Below the pieces are notes generated by a model. It made no database searches and had not been told where the DNA came from. It was given only the letters and a program-made list of their open reading frames with translations. Both the position numbers and the translations under genes were made by a program. Positions 44,012-51,450 of a stretch of 64,000 nt of DNA are shown in pieces (within the stretch, counting starts at the first letter, position 1; each line of letters begins with the position of its first letter). The stretch is from G965205725 sp965205725 (GTDB taxonomy: Bacteria > Pseudomonadota > Gammaproteobacteria > Pseudomonadales > Halieaceae). The DNA is taken from assembly GCA_965205725.1 (NCBI GenBank), contig OZ242189.1, positions 2,852,001-2,916,000 of the forward strand, read 5' to 3'.

Positions 44012-44419
44012 ATGTTTGATATCGGCTTTGCCGAACTACTACTGGTCAGCATAATCGGTCTTTTGGTGCTTGGACCAGAGCGCCTGCCGGGCGCAATTCG
44101 AACACTGAGCTTGTGGCTGGGCAGGTTGCGCCGCAGTTTTAATAGCCTTCGCATGGAAATCGAGCGCGAAATCAATGCAGACGAAATAAAACGAGACATT
44201 CACAACGACGCCGTTATGCAAAGTCTGAAGGCCGTGGAAGACGACCTAAAGTCAGCCCTGCCGACCGATACGCCCTATGACATTAGTGGCATTACTGAAA
44301 GCAAAGCCAGCGCAACTGAAAACAAGGCCAGCGCTAACGACTCCAAACCCGGCGACTCCAAACCCGGCGACTCCAAACCCGGCGACTCCAAACCCGGCGG
44401 CACAAAAACCAACCCATGA
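44012..44419 (+). CDS. tatB: Twin-arginine translocase subunit TatB
   Basis: TatB and TatC form the receptor for twin-arginine signal peptides. The 135-residue product has MFDIGFAELLLVSIIGLLVL as its membrane helix, then GPERLPGAIRTLSLWLGRLR, the conserved hinge and amphipathic helix. The C-terminal tail carries four perfect copies of a 15-bp repeat (44339-44398) encoding DSKPG, an in-frame microsatellite that can vary without loss of frame. The ATG of tatC overlaps its stop (ATGA). Confidence 0.94.
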   Translation: MFDIGFAELLLVSIIGLLVLGPERLPGAIRTLSLWLGRLRRSFNSLRMEIEREINADEIKRDIHNDAVMQSLKAVEDDLKSALPTDTPYDISGITESKASATENKASANDSKPGDSKPGDSKPGDSKPGGTKTNP

Positions 44420-45189
44420 GCGATGACAACGACATAGACGACCAGCCGCAACCGCTGGTGGCCCATCTCACAGAGCTGCGCGACAGATTGCTGCGCAGCA
44501 TTCTGGCGGTGTTGGTCATCTTCTGTGGCTTGTTCTATTTTGCCAACGATATTTACGCTTACGTCTCCAGGCCGCTGCGCGATATATTGCCCGCTGATGC
44601 AACCATGATTGCCACCGAGGTTGCCTCTCCATTTTTAACGCCATTCAAGTTAACCATGGTCGCCGCTGTCTTCGCAGCCGTTCCCTACATCTTGTTTCAG
44701 CTCTGGAGCTTTATAGCGCCCGGCATGTACCGCAAGGAGAAACGGCTGGCTATCCCGCTTCTGGTATCGAGTGTGCTGCTGTTTTACGCCGGCACCGCTT
44801 TTGCCTACTATGTGGTCTTTCCACTGGTGTTTGGGTTCTTCACCAGTATCGGCCCGGCTGATGTCACCATCATGACCGACATTAATCGCTATCTGGATTT
44901 CGTACTCAAACTGTTTTTTGCCTTTGGCCTCGCGTTTGAGATTCCCATCGCGGCGGTCATTATGATTCGCACAGGCATTACTTCCGCAGACGACCTGGCG
45001 GGAAAACGCGCCTATATTGTAGTCGGCTGCTTTGTATTGGGTATGCTGCTAACACCCCCCGACGTTATCTCCCAGTCGCTACTGGCGGTTCCCATGTGGA
45101 TGCTATTCGAAGTGGGCGTATTCTTCGGGCGCATGGTTGAGCCAAAGGTTGAGCCAAAGGTTGAGCCAAAGGAAGTTGCCAATGAGTGA
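44416..45189 (+). CDS. tatC: Twin-arginine translocase subunit TatC
   Basis: TatC is the multi-span core of the Tat receptor. The 257-residue protein begins with a cytoplasmic segment ending in PLVAHLTELRDRLLRSI, the conserved signal-binding motif, and has six predicted membrane helices. The FAFGLAFEIP segment near residue 172 is characteristic. The C-terminal tail contains three copies of a 12-bp repeat (45136-45171) encoding VEPK. Clients may include a molybdoenzyme, but the oxidoreductase encoded next door has no twin-arginine signal at its annotated start. Confidence 0.95.
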   Translation: MSDDNDIDDQPQPLVAHLTELRDRLLRSILAVLVIFCGLFYFANDIYAYVSRPLRDILPADATMIATEVASPFLTPFKLTMVAAVFAAVPYILFQLWSFIAPGMYRKEKRLAIPLLVSSVLLFYAGTAFAYYVVFPLVFGFFTSIGPADVTIMTDINRYLDFVLKLFFAFGLAFEIPIAAVIMIRTGITSADDLAGKRAYIVVGCFVLGMLLTPPDVISQSLLAVPMWMLFEVGVFFGRMVEPKVEPKVEPKEVANE

Positions 45190-45304
45190 GCCCCTAAACG
45201 AAAGTGCCAGCAGCAAAAACAGTAACCGTAGCGCGCACCTAAATCCGACAGGCTCCAGCCTGAGAAACACTACCGCAAACCGCTCTAAAGTGCCGACAAA
45301 GTGA
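45182..45304 (+). CDS. Small hypothetical ORF overlapping the tatC stop
   Basis: This 40-codon ORF starts at an ATG overlapping the last 8 nt of tatC (ATGAGTGA, the same geometry as hisI-hisE) with AAGGA about 9 nt upstream. It encodes MSEPLNESASSKNSNRS, then AHLNPTGSS, which is read through the fragment of the dispersed repeat (copy E), and stops just inside the 3' end of the convergent oxidoreductase gene. It may be the 5' stump of a former operon gene truncated by the repeat. Similarity to a known family was not recognised. Confidence 0.35.
   Translation: MSEPLNESASSKNSNRSAHLNPTGSSLRNTTANRSKVPTK
45237..45256 (-). repeat. Dispersed CCTGTCGG-ended repeat, copy E (end fragment)
   Basis: Only the terminal block CACCTAAATCCGACAGGCTC is present, matching the closing end of copies C and B. 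It lies between the convergent 3' ends of tatC and the molybdopterin oxidoreductase gene. It is short enough that chance cannot be ruled out alone, but the match with the other copies is close to exact. Confidence 0.5.
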
Positions 45305-47384
45305 CCGGCACACCATTGACCGCAGTATTCCCCGAAAGCTGGTCCAGCAAGGTTTCATCTGTCACATCATTGACACTCACACCCGCGTGCGCTTGCGCTA
45401 CCCGCATTTGTACGCCGCTGCGATCATGCCCCCAGCCGTGTGGCAGGCTTACTGTACCGGGCATGATGTCCTCGGTGACCAGGAGCTCGACTTCGACCCG
45501 ACCCACGCGGGACTCAAGGTGTGCGAACTCGCCGTTTTTAAAATTCAGGGACTGCACATCAAGCGGGTGAATCCACAATTGGCAGCGAGGTTTGCCTTTG
45601 ACCAGCCGATGGCTATTGTGCAACCAGGAATTATTACTGCGTACATGACGTCGCCCAATCAGGCGCAGGCTCTCGTGACCCTGGAGCACCCAGTCTTGTA
45701 ACCGTTGCATATCATCCAGCAATAATTGCGGGGCACAATTGATCATGTTGTCTGGCCTCTGAATACGCTGGGGACAAGAAGGCGCCAATGGGCCGAGATC
45801 AATACCGCTGGGGCTCGCCTTCAACGTATCAATAGACATATTCTTCTCTTCGCCGTATGGGCCTGCCTTCAACGCATAGTCAATAAGCTCATGGGGCGGA
45901 CTTGCCGGTCTGGCCTCTTGCCCCAATTTCTCCGCGACAACTTTACCCAAGCCAACAAAAATCTCCCAGTCGTGCAATGTTCCCTCTGGCTTATCAAATA
46001 CAGGCTGGTTATAGCGGACTGTGTTGCGCACAGCCAGAGTGTGGAAGGAGATGTCGAAATGATCGTGCTCCAGCGGTGAGGTGGGAGGCAAAATAATATT
46101 AGCGTGGCGCGTGGTCTCGTTAATATAAAAATCAACACTGGCCATGAAATCGAGCTGCTCCAGCGCTTTATCGAGTTGACGACCATTCGCAGTGGACAAT
46201 ACCGGGTTGCCAGCCAGCGTGACCAGACTGCGCACCTGCCCCTCCCCTGGCGTCAATATTTCTTCGGCTAAAGCCGCCGCTGGCAATTCACCATTAAACT
46301 CTGGCAGCCCCCTGACCCTGGACCGAAACGCGGCAAAATGGCCGGGGCCGCCCAGAGGACCTGCAACCTGGTCCAAGGCAGCACGAGTAAACAGGCTACC
46401 GCCCACCCTGTCGAGGTTTCCAGTGGCAATATTTATCAACTGGATTAGCCACTGGCAGATGGTGCCAAACTCTTGCGTGGACACACCCATTCGCCCATAA
46501 CACACCGCCCCGTCGGCAGCGGCAAATTCTCTGGACAGGCGCCGGGTCGTTGCTGCATCAATACCAGTCATGGCTGCGGTGCTCTCTGCCGAGTATCTGT
46601 CAACCATGTCCTCTACTGCGTCCCAATTCGTCAAGAACTCTTGCAGCCGGCCCGGCTTTGCCAATTGCTCAGCCAATAGCGTGTGCAGCACTGACAGCAA
46701 AAACAAGGCATCGGTGCCGGGTCTCACAAATAGATGCTCGTCGGCCACTGCCGCAGTTTCAGTTTTACGCGGATCCAGCACTACCAGCTTTCCGCCGCGG
46801 GCCTGCATCGTTCTGATTCGCTTTTTCACATCCGGGACCGTCATCAGGCTGCCGTTAGAAGCGAGCGGATTGGCACCCAGCATAAGGAAGAAGTTGGTCT
46901 GGTCGATATCGGGGATAGGTATCAGGAACTGGTGTCCGTACATCCATAATCCCACCAGGTGATGCGGTAGCTGGTCAACCGAGGTTGCTGAAAAACGGTT
47001 GTGTGTCTTTAAATAGCCAAAAGTCTGCTGCGCATGTGTCAACATCCCGTAATTGTGAACTGAAGGGTTACCCGCATAGACGGCCATGGCATCAGCACCG
47101 TACTGCTGGCGGCAAGCCAATAGTTCACTGGCAACTGTCTCAAAGGCTTCCTCCCAGCTTATTTCCACCCACTTATCATCTTCGCGCCGCACAGGAAAAC
47201 GCAAGCGGTCTGGGTCTTCATGCAGGTCTTTAAGCGCAACGGCTTTCGGACAAATATGGCCGCGGCCCAGCGGGTCGTCCTTGTCGCCCTTTATCGAGGT
47301 AACCACTCCGTCTTCAACCTGAATATCCAGGCCACAGATAGCTTCACACAAATGGCAGGCACGTTTATGTTGTTGTACAGTCAT
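45285..47384 (-). CDS. Molybdopterin-dependent oxidoreductase, formate dehydrogenase-like
   Basis: The 699-residue protein belongs to the Mo/W-bisPGD (DMSO reductase) superfamily. The N-terminal 4Fe-4S motif has Cys10, Cys13, Cys17 and Cys45 (CHLCEAICGL, then GRGHICPKA). Molybdopterin-binding segments include VYAGNPSVHNYG, FLMLGANPLASNG and LDPRKTETAAVAD. The C-terminal dinucleotide-like domain contains SNNSWLHNSHRL and SLPHGWGHD. No twin-arginine signal is visible, so it is probably cytoplasmic. I could not assign the metal-ligand residue or the substrate. No electron-transfer subunit lies next to it, so it may work with a free ferredoxin or NAD-linked partner. It is preceded by a 16-bp tandem array. 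Confidence 0.8.
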   Translation of the reverse strand: MTVQQHKRACHLCEAICGLDIQVEDGVVTSIKGDKDDPLGRGHICPKAVALKDLHEDPDRLRFPVRREDDKWVEISWEEAFETVASELLACRQQYGADAMAVYAGNPSVHNYGMLTHAQQTFGYLKTHNRFSATSVDQLPHHLVGLWMYGHQFLIPIPDIDQTNFFLMLGANPLASNGSLMTVPDVKKRIRTMQARGGKLVVLDPRKTETAAVADEHLFVRPGTDALFLLSVLHTLLAEQLAKPGRLQEFLTNWDAVEDMVDRYSAESTAAMTGIDAATTRRLSREFAAADGAVCYGRMGVSTQEFGTICQWLIQLINIATGNLDRVGGSLFTRAALDQVAGPLGGPGHFAAFRSRVRGLPEFNGELPAAALAEEILTPGEGQVRSLVTLAGNPVLSTANGRQLDKALEQLDFMASVDFYINETTRHANIILPPTSPLEHDHFDISFHTLAVRNTVRYNQPVFDKPEGTLHDWEIFVGLGKVVAEKLGQEARPASPPHELIDYALKAGPYGEEKNMSIDTLKASPSGIDLGPLAPSCPQRIQRPDNMINCAPQLLLDDMQRLQDWVLQGHESLRLIGRRHVRSNNSWLHNSHRLVKGKPRCQLWIHPLDVQSLNFKNGEFAHLESRVGRVEVELLVTEDIMPGTVSLPHGWGHDRSGVQMRVAQAHAGVSVNDVTDETLLDQLSGNTAVNGVPVTLSAL

Positions 47385-47494
47385 AGTATCGATCCATTTT
47401 TTGTTCGCTGAATTTGTTCGCTGAATAAAGCAGCGCGGGTTGTGTACAGCCTATCAGTAAAGTGCTTCAATCCAAACCGGCTAGCCGTTGCACT

Positions 47495-47686
47495 CTCCAG
47501 CAATCCCACTCTCCAGCAATCGCACTCTCCAGCAATCGCAATCTCCAGCAATCGCAATCTCCAGCAATCCCACTCTCCAGCAATCGCACTCTCCAGCAAT
47601 CGCACTCTCCAGCAATCGCACTCTCCAGCAATCCCACTCTCCAGCAATCCCACTCTCCAGCAGTCGCAATCTCCAGCAGCCAGGGA
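47495..47686. repeat. 16-bp tandem array, 12 units
   Basis: The unit CTCCAGCAATCGCACT is repeated 12 times with variation mainly at two positions (CGCA/CCCA and CT/AT) and one unit reading CAGT. It lies upstream of the oxidoreductase gene (minus strand) and upstream of the acylase gene (plus strand), a divergent promoter region. Because 16 is not a multiple of three, the array reads through every frame as repetitive peptides; I do not treat those frames as genes. No palindromic unit or spacer structure is present, so it is not a CRISPR. Confidence 0.95.
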
Positions 47687-47737
47687 TACGCGGTGGATTC
47701 GTGTAGGTGCGACTGCTTAAATGATCGTGCTTGGCGT

Positions 47738-47831
47738 TGTCCTTAACCGTTTGCCCTTAACCCTTAACCCTTGGCCCTTGGCCCTTTACCTTTTTTTACC
47801 CCTGGCCCTTTACTCTTTACTCCTTACAGGT
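47738..47831 (+). repeat. Degenerate CCCTTAA/CCCTTGG heptamer tract
   Basis: Short pyrimidine-rich repeats (CCCTTAA, CCCTTGG, CCTTTAC, CTTTACT) run up to about 40 bp before the acylase ATG. They are irregular and leave no space for a clear promoter. Together with the 16-bp array they fill most of the 488-bp gap; no gene was found in it. Confidence 0.7.
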
Positions 47832-47872
47832 GCTAGTATCTTGCCAATATCCCATAGGGTGGTCGCCAGACA

Positions 47873-50386
47873 ATGAATCAATCAATTAAATATCCGCTTT
47901 TCGTCGCTGTCTCCGTTTTGCTCCTGAATGCCTGTTCGGATTCGGACAGCGGAGCAGGAGTAAGCTCCCCCTCTCCCACCCCGGCTCCTGAGCTGTTACC
48001 CAGCTACCGCGCTGAAATACGCCGCACCGAATACGGTATCCCACATATCAAAGCGAATGATTGGGTGGGGCTGGGTTACGGCTACGGCTACGCCTATGCC
48101 CAGGATAACTTCTGCGTCACCATGCGTGAAATAGTATTTGCCGCGGGTCGTTCGGCGGAACTTATGGGAGAACAGAAAGGCAGCACCGATTCAGATTTTT
48201 TGGTGCGCTATATCACTGGCAGCAAGGAGGAGTTTCGGCAGAACTTTTTCAACAATCTCCCGGACTACGCGCAGGAGCTATCACGGGGAATGGCGGCGGG
48301 CATGAACCGCTATCTGGAAGAAACCGGAGTTGATAATTTGCCTGCTGGCGATCAAGGCTGCCGCAGTGCCAGTTGGGTTATGCCCATCGACGAAATAGAT
48401 TTGGTGCTCTACCAAAGCCGCGAATCGTTGCGTGGCAGCTCCAACAATGGCACATTTCGACGCGCCATTCTCGGCACAACCGGCCCCGATGCGCTGGCAT
48501 CAGGCGCTGCGGCCAAGGCCAGGCCGACCAATCTGGATGATGTTGGCCCGGCACTGCGCCAAATGGCAAGCGAAATTCGACCCATGGAGCGCGGCAGCAA
48601 CGCCATTGCGCTGGGGCGAGACGCGACCCAGGACGGCAGCGGCATGTTACTGGGAAATCCACACCAACCATGGACCGGCGCCGGCAGTTGGTACCAGGCC
48701 CATCTCACTATACCCGGAGAATATGATGCCGCTGGCGCGAGTCTGACTGGCTACCCTTTCATTGGAATCGGCTTTAACAAAGACCTGGCCTGGACACACA
48801 CGGTCTCTTTGGCGAACCGCTTCAGTCTCTATGAACTCATCCTCAATCCGGAGAACCCACTGCAATATGACTACGACGGTGAATGGCGTGACATTGAAGA
48901 GAAAGTGATTGAAATTCAGGTTATGCTGGAGGATGGCAACCTGGAGACTCGCAGCCACACTTTCTATACCAGCCACTATGGCCCGGTAGTCAATCTGGAC
49001 AGCGTATCGCCGGTATTTGGCGGCTGGCCCATGTTCACTGGCTCTGTATTAGCCTTCCGGGATGCCAACCTGACCAGTGGGGTACGCGGCCTGGAACTGT
49101 GGATCAGCAAAGCTCAAGCCACCAATATGGACGAGTATGTAGAGGCATTGGATATCATCGGCAACCCCGTCTTCCACGACCTGGCAGCCGACCGACACGG
49201 TGACGCTTTTTATGGTGAGATCTCCACGGTTCCTTTTGTAACCGAACAGCAATTGGAGGATTGTGTTGACGGAATTATTGGACCCTTACTGGCCAGCGAA
49301 ACCTCTAACGTGATTATTACACTCAACGGCTCTCGCTCGGAATGTGAATGGGGAGATGATCCGGAAGCTCCTCCCGGCAGCAATGTTTACGGAGCCAGCA
49401 AATTACCTCAACTGCGTACCACCCACTACGTTGCCAACAGCAATAACAGCTATTGGCTCAGTGACCCCAACAATCCGCTGGAAGGTTTTCCTGTCATTAT
49501 GGGGCCTGTGGGTTACGAGGGGCTGCAACAATTTTTGCGCACTCGCATCAATCACATCATGGTGGCCGAACGACTTGCAGGTACCGATGGTTTTGACGAC
49601 GCACCCAGGTTTACCCTCGATTCGCTCAAGCAGTTGATGTATTCCAATCGGGTTTACGGTGCGGAAATTACCCTGGATGATGTTTTGGCTATCTGTGATG
49701 GAATCTCTCCTGGCGGGCCGGCTATCGACATTAGCGCCAGTGCCTCAATGGCTTTGGAGGGCTGCGCGGTGCTGGCCCTATGGGACCGCAAAGTAAATCT
49801 GGATAGCCAGGGTGCGCAGATATTTACGGAGTTCTGGAAGAATATTCGCGGCGAGCTGGGCAACAGTTTTCAGAATATTGTAGCAAGCGACGAATTTTGG
49901 GCGATTGATTTTGATCCGACGGACCCTGTTAATACGCCCTCTGGCATTGATACTGCGGTGACTGCTAATCATAGCCTGGTTACAGATGCTCTGGGCTCGG
50001 CCATACAAAGCCTGCGTGAAGCCAACGTCGAGCTGGATGCCGCCTGGGGGGATGTGCAGTACCTGGAACGCAATGAAGAGCGCGTACCCATCCATGGCGG
50101 CATGGGCAGCATGGGTGTATTCGGTGCTATTGGAGCTGGGCTTGGCGACGGCGGCTACATCAACCCAGGCTCAGGTAATTCGTATGTACAGGCTGTGACC
50201 TGGGATGAAAGTGAATGTCCTGTTGCCGATGTCATTATCACCCACTCAAACTCATCGGACCCTGATTCCCCGCACTTTGCAGATCAAAGCAGGCTTTACT
50301 CAAATAAGGAGTGGGTAAGATTTCCTTTTTGTGAGGATGAAATCAACGCTGCACAGATCGGAGAAACCCTGATTTTGGAGCAATAG
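47873..50386 (+). CDS. S45-family acylase (penicillin/AHL amidase-like) lipoprotein
   Basis: The 837-residue protein belongs to the N-terminal nucleophile hydrolases of peptidase family S45, which cleave amides such as penicillins, N-acyl-homoserine lactones or other acylated compounds after autoproteolysis. A lipobox LLNAC places the lipidated Cys at position 21, so it is probably membrane-anchored in the periplasm or on the surface. The alpha-chain part has GIPHIKANDWVGLGYGYGYA; the nucleophile is Ser242 in ERGSNAIALG, followed by LLGNPHQPW. Later beta-chain motifs include FNKDLAWTHTVS and YVANSNNSYWLSDP. Natural substrate is unknown; quorum quenching or scavenging is plausible. A MITE lies 7 bp after its stop. 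Confidence 0.88.
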   Translation: MNQSIKYPLFVAVSVLLLNACSDSDSGAGVSSPSPTPAPELLPSYRAEIRRTEYGIPHIKANDWVGLGYGYGYAYAQDNFCVTMREIVFAAGRSAELMGEQKGSTDSDFLVRYITGSKEEFRQNFFNNLPDYAQELSRGMAAGMNRYLEETGVDNLPAGDQGCRSASWVMPIDEIDLVLYQSRESLRGSSNNGTFRRAILGTTGPDALASGAAAKARPTNLDDVGPALRQMASEIRPMERGSNAIALGRDATQDGSGMLLGNPHQPWTGAGSWYQAHLTIPGEYDAAGASLTGYPFIGIGFNKDLAWTHTVSLANRFSLYELILNPENPLQYDYDGEWRDIEEKVIEIQVMLEDGNLETRSHTFYTSHYGPVVNLDSVSPVFGGWPMFTGSVLAFRDANLTSGVRGLELWISKAQATNMDEYVEALDIIGNPVFHDLAADRHGDAFYGEISTVPFVTEQQLEDCVDGIIGPLLASETSNVIITLNGSRSECEWGDDPEAPPGSNVYGASKLPQLRTTHYVANSNNSYWLSDPNNPLEGFPVIMGPVGYEGLQQFLRTRINHIMVAERLAGTDGFDDAPRFTLDSLKQLMYSNRVYGAEITLDDVLAICDGISPGGPAIDISASASMALEGCAVLALWDRKVNLDSQGAQIFTEFWKNIRGELGNSFQNIVASDEFWAIDFDPTDPVNTPSGIDTAVTANHSLVTDALGSAIQSLREANVELDAAWGDVQYLERNEERVPIHGGMGSMGVFGAIGAGLGDGGYINPGSGNSYVQAVTWDESECPVADVIITHSNSSDPDSPHFADQSRLYSNKEWVRFPFCEDEINAAQIGETLILEQ

Positions 50387-50393
50387 CCTTAAT

Positions 50394-50532
50394 GAGACCT
50401 TTGCACGGAAGATGATTTCACTTTCAGGCAAGGCAAAAACGCACGGAATGAGGGAGTTTATGGGTATAAATGACCGATTGAGTACGATTTTAACGCAGCA
50501 TGCAGGTGAAATGGCTTTCGTGCAAAGGTCTC
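50394..50532 (-). mobile_element. MITE, copy 2 (139 bp, TSD TTAAT)
   Basis: The copy is inverted relative to copies 1 and 3. It starts GAGACCTTTGCACGGAAG and ends CTTTCGTGCAAAGGTCTC, flanked by a perfect 5-bp duplication TTAAT (50389-50393 and 50533-50537). The right duplication contains the TAA stop (minus strand) of the metalloprotease remnant, so insertion left that stop intact. It sits between two convergent gene ends, which may make it a tolerated site. Confidence 0.88.
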
Positions 50533-51187
50533 TTAATCAATATCAAGAACGGTTTCTATTCGATGTAATAGAGTAAGCACATGCGCCTCTGTCGCTGTAT
50601 CTGCGTCAGAGCGCGCATGTAGCTGTTCCTGTAATTCAAGTAGCTGCTGCAAAGCGGCTGATCTGCCCAGATAGTGATAGGCGCTGCCGGTCTCCACGCT
50701 GCAGAGCTTCGCTGAGAAAAACAGCATTGGCCTTCACCAGCACATCGCCCTGCTCGTTCTCATCAGTAATCGTGGCTACCGCCAGCACGGTGGGAACCAG
50801 GTTGGCTGTGGCGGCTAAACTCAGGGCACTATCGGGGTCAAAATAGGCGCGGGTATTGATCTGTAACGCTTTGAGTTTGTCGTAGTCCCGCTCAAACCGA
50901 ATAACTCGCTTGCCCGCATAGCGACCGCGCATGGCATTTGCAGCGGCAATACCATCTTGCAAAGTCGCCAGATGCAAAAAGTCCTGTTCGAGCTGCTCAG
51001 GTGTCAATACCATATAGAGCTCACCGGTATGTTTGAGCCGATAAAAATCAAACAGGCCCGGATACGCCTCGGCGCTGGATTCCAACTCTGCAAATTTAGC
51101 CGCTTCAGGGTCAGGGGCTGGTGCTGGCTCACAGGCCAGCAATAAAGCGAGCACAGCGGCGAAAGTTATAGGCTTTAGTTCAAACAT
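50533..51187 (-). pseudogene. DUF5117-type zinc metalloprotease lipoprotein, internally deleted remnant
   Basis: The first frame (51187 to 50636) encodes a lipoprotein signal (LALLLAC) and about 150 residues resembling the N-terminal DUF5117 region of large zinc-dependent metalloproteases: GLFDFYRLKHTGELYMVL, FLHLATLQDGIAAA, RVIRFERDYDKLKAL and PTVLAVATI. It then runs out of frame. A second frame (to 50533) encodes a helical tail, AALQQLLELQEQLHARSDA and LLHRIETVLDID, that could be the original C-terminus. Intact members have about 800 or more residues including an HExxH centre, which is absent here. I read this as a large internal deletion with frameshift. The link to DUF5117 is from motif memory. 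Confidence 0.6.
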
Positions 51188-51271
51188 AATTGAAATTCAA
51201 ACAGAGCTGAAGTTCAAACAGGGCTGATCCCAATAACTGCGGGAACAATACAGTCGGCGCACGTCGGCTTT

Positions 51272-51446
51272 TATAGACATGATCGGATATAGACATGATC
51301 GGATATAGACAGGATCGAATATAGACAGGATCGGATATAGACAGGATCGGATATAGACAGGATCGGATATAGACAGGATCGGATATAGACAGGATCGGAT
51401 ATAGACAGGATCGGATATAGACAGGATCGGATATAGACAGGATCGG
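51272..51446. repeat. 16-bp tandem array, about 10.5 units, downstream of pntB
   Basis: The unit GATCGGATATAGACAG repeats at 51281, 51297, 51313 and every 16 bp to 51441, with GACAT instead of GACAG in the first full unit and partial leading unit, and one GATCGAAT variant. It begins 5 bp after the pntB stop (minus strand) and reaches close to the metalloprotease remnant start. There is no inverted structure inside the unit. The period equals that of the unrelated array at 47495-47686. Confidence 0.95.
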
Positions 51447-51450
51447 AGTT

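Noticed and set aside
47495..47686. Possible CRISPR array
   Set aside because: Units are only 16 bp, contiguous and without spacers; no cas genes are in the window.
47381..47746. Repetitive ORFs on both strands (SSNRTLQQSHSPA-like and LLESAIAGE-like peptides)
   Set aside because: The 16-bp unit lacks stop codons in several frames, so all are by-products of the tandem array, with no initiation signals.
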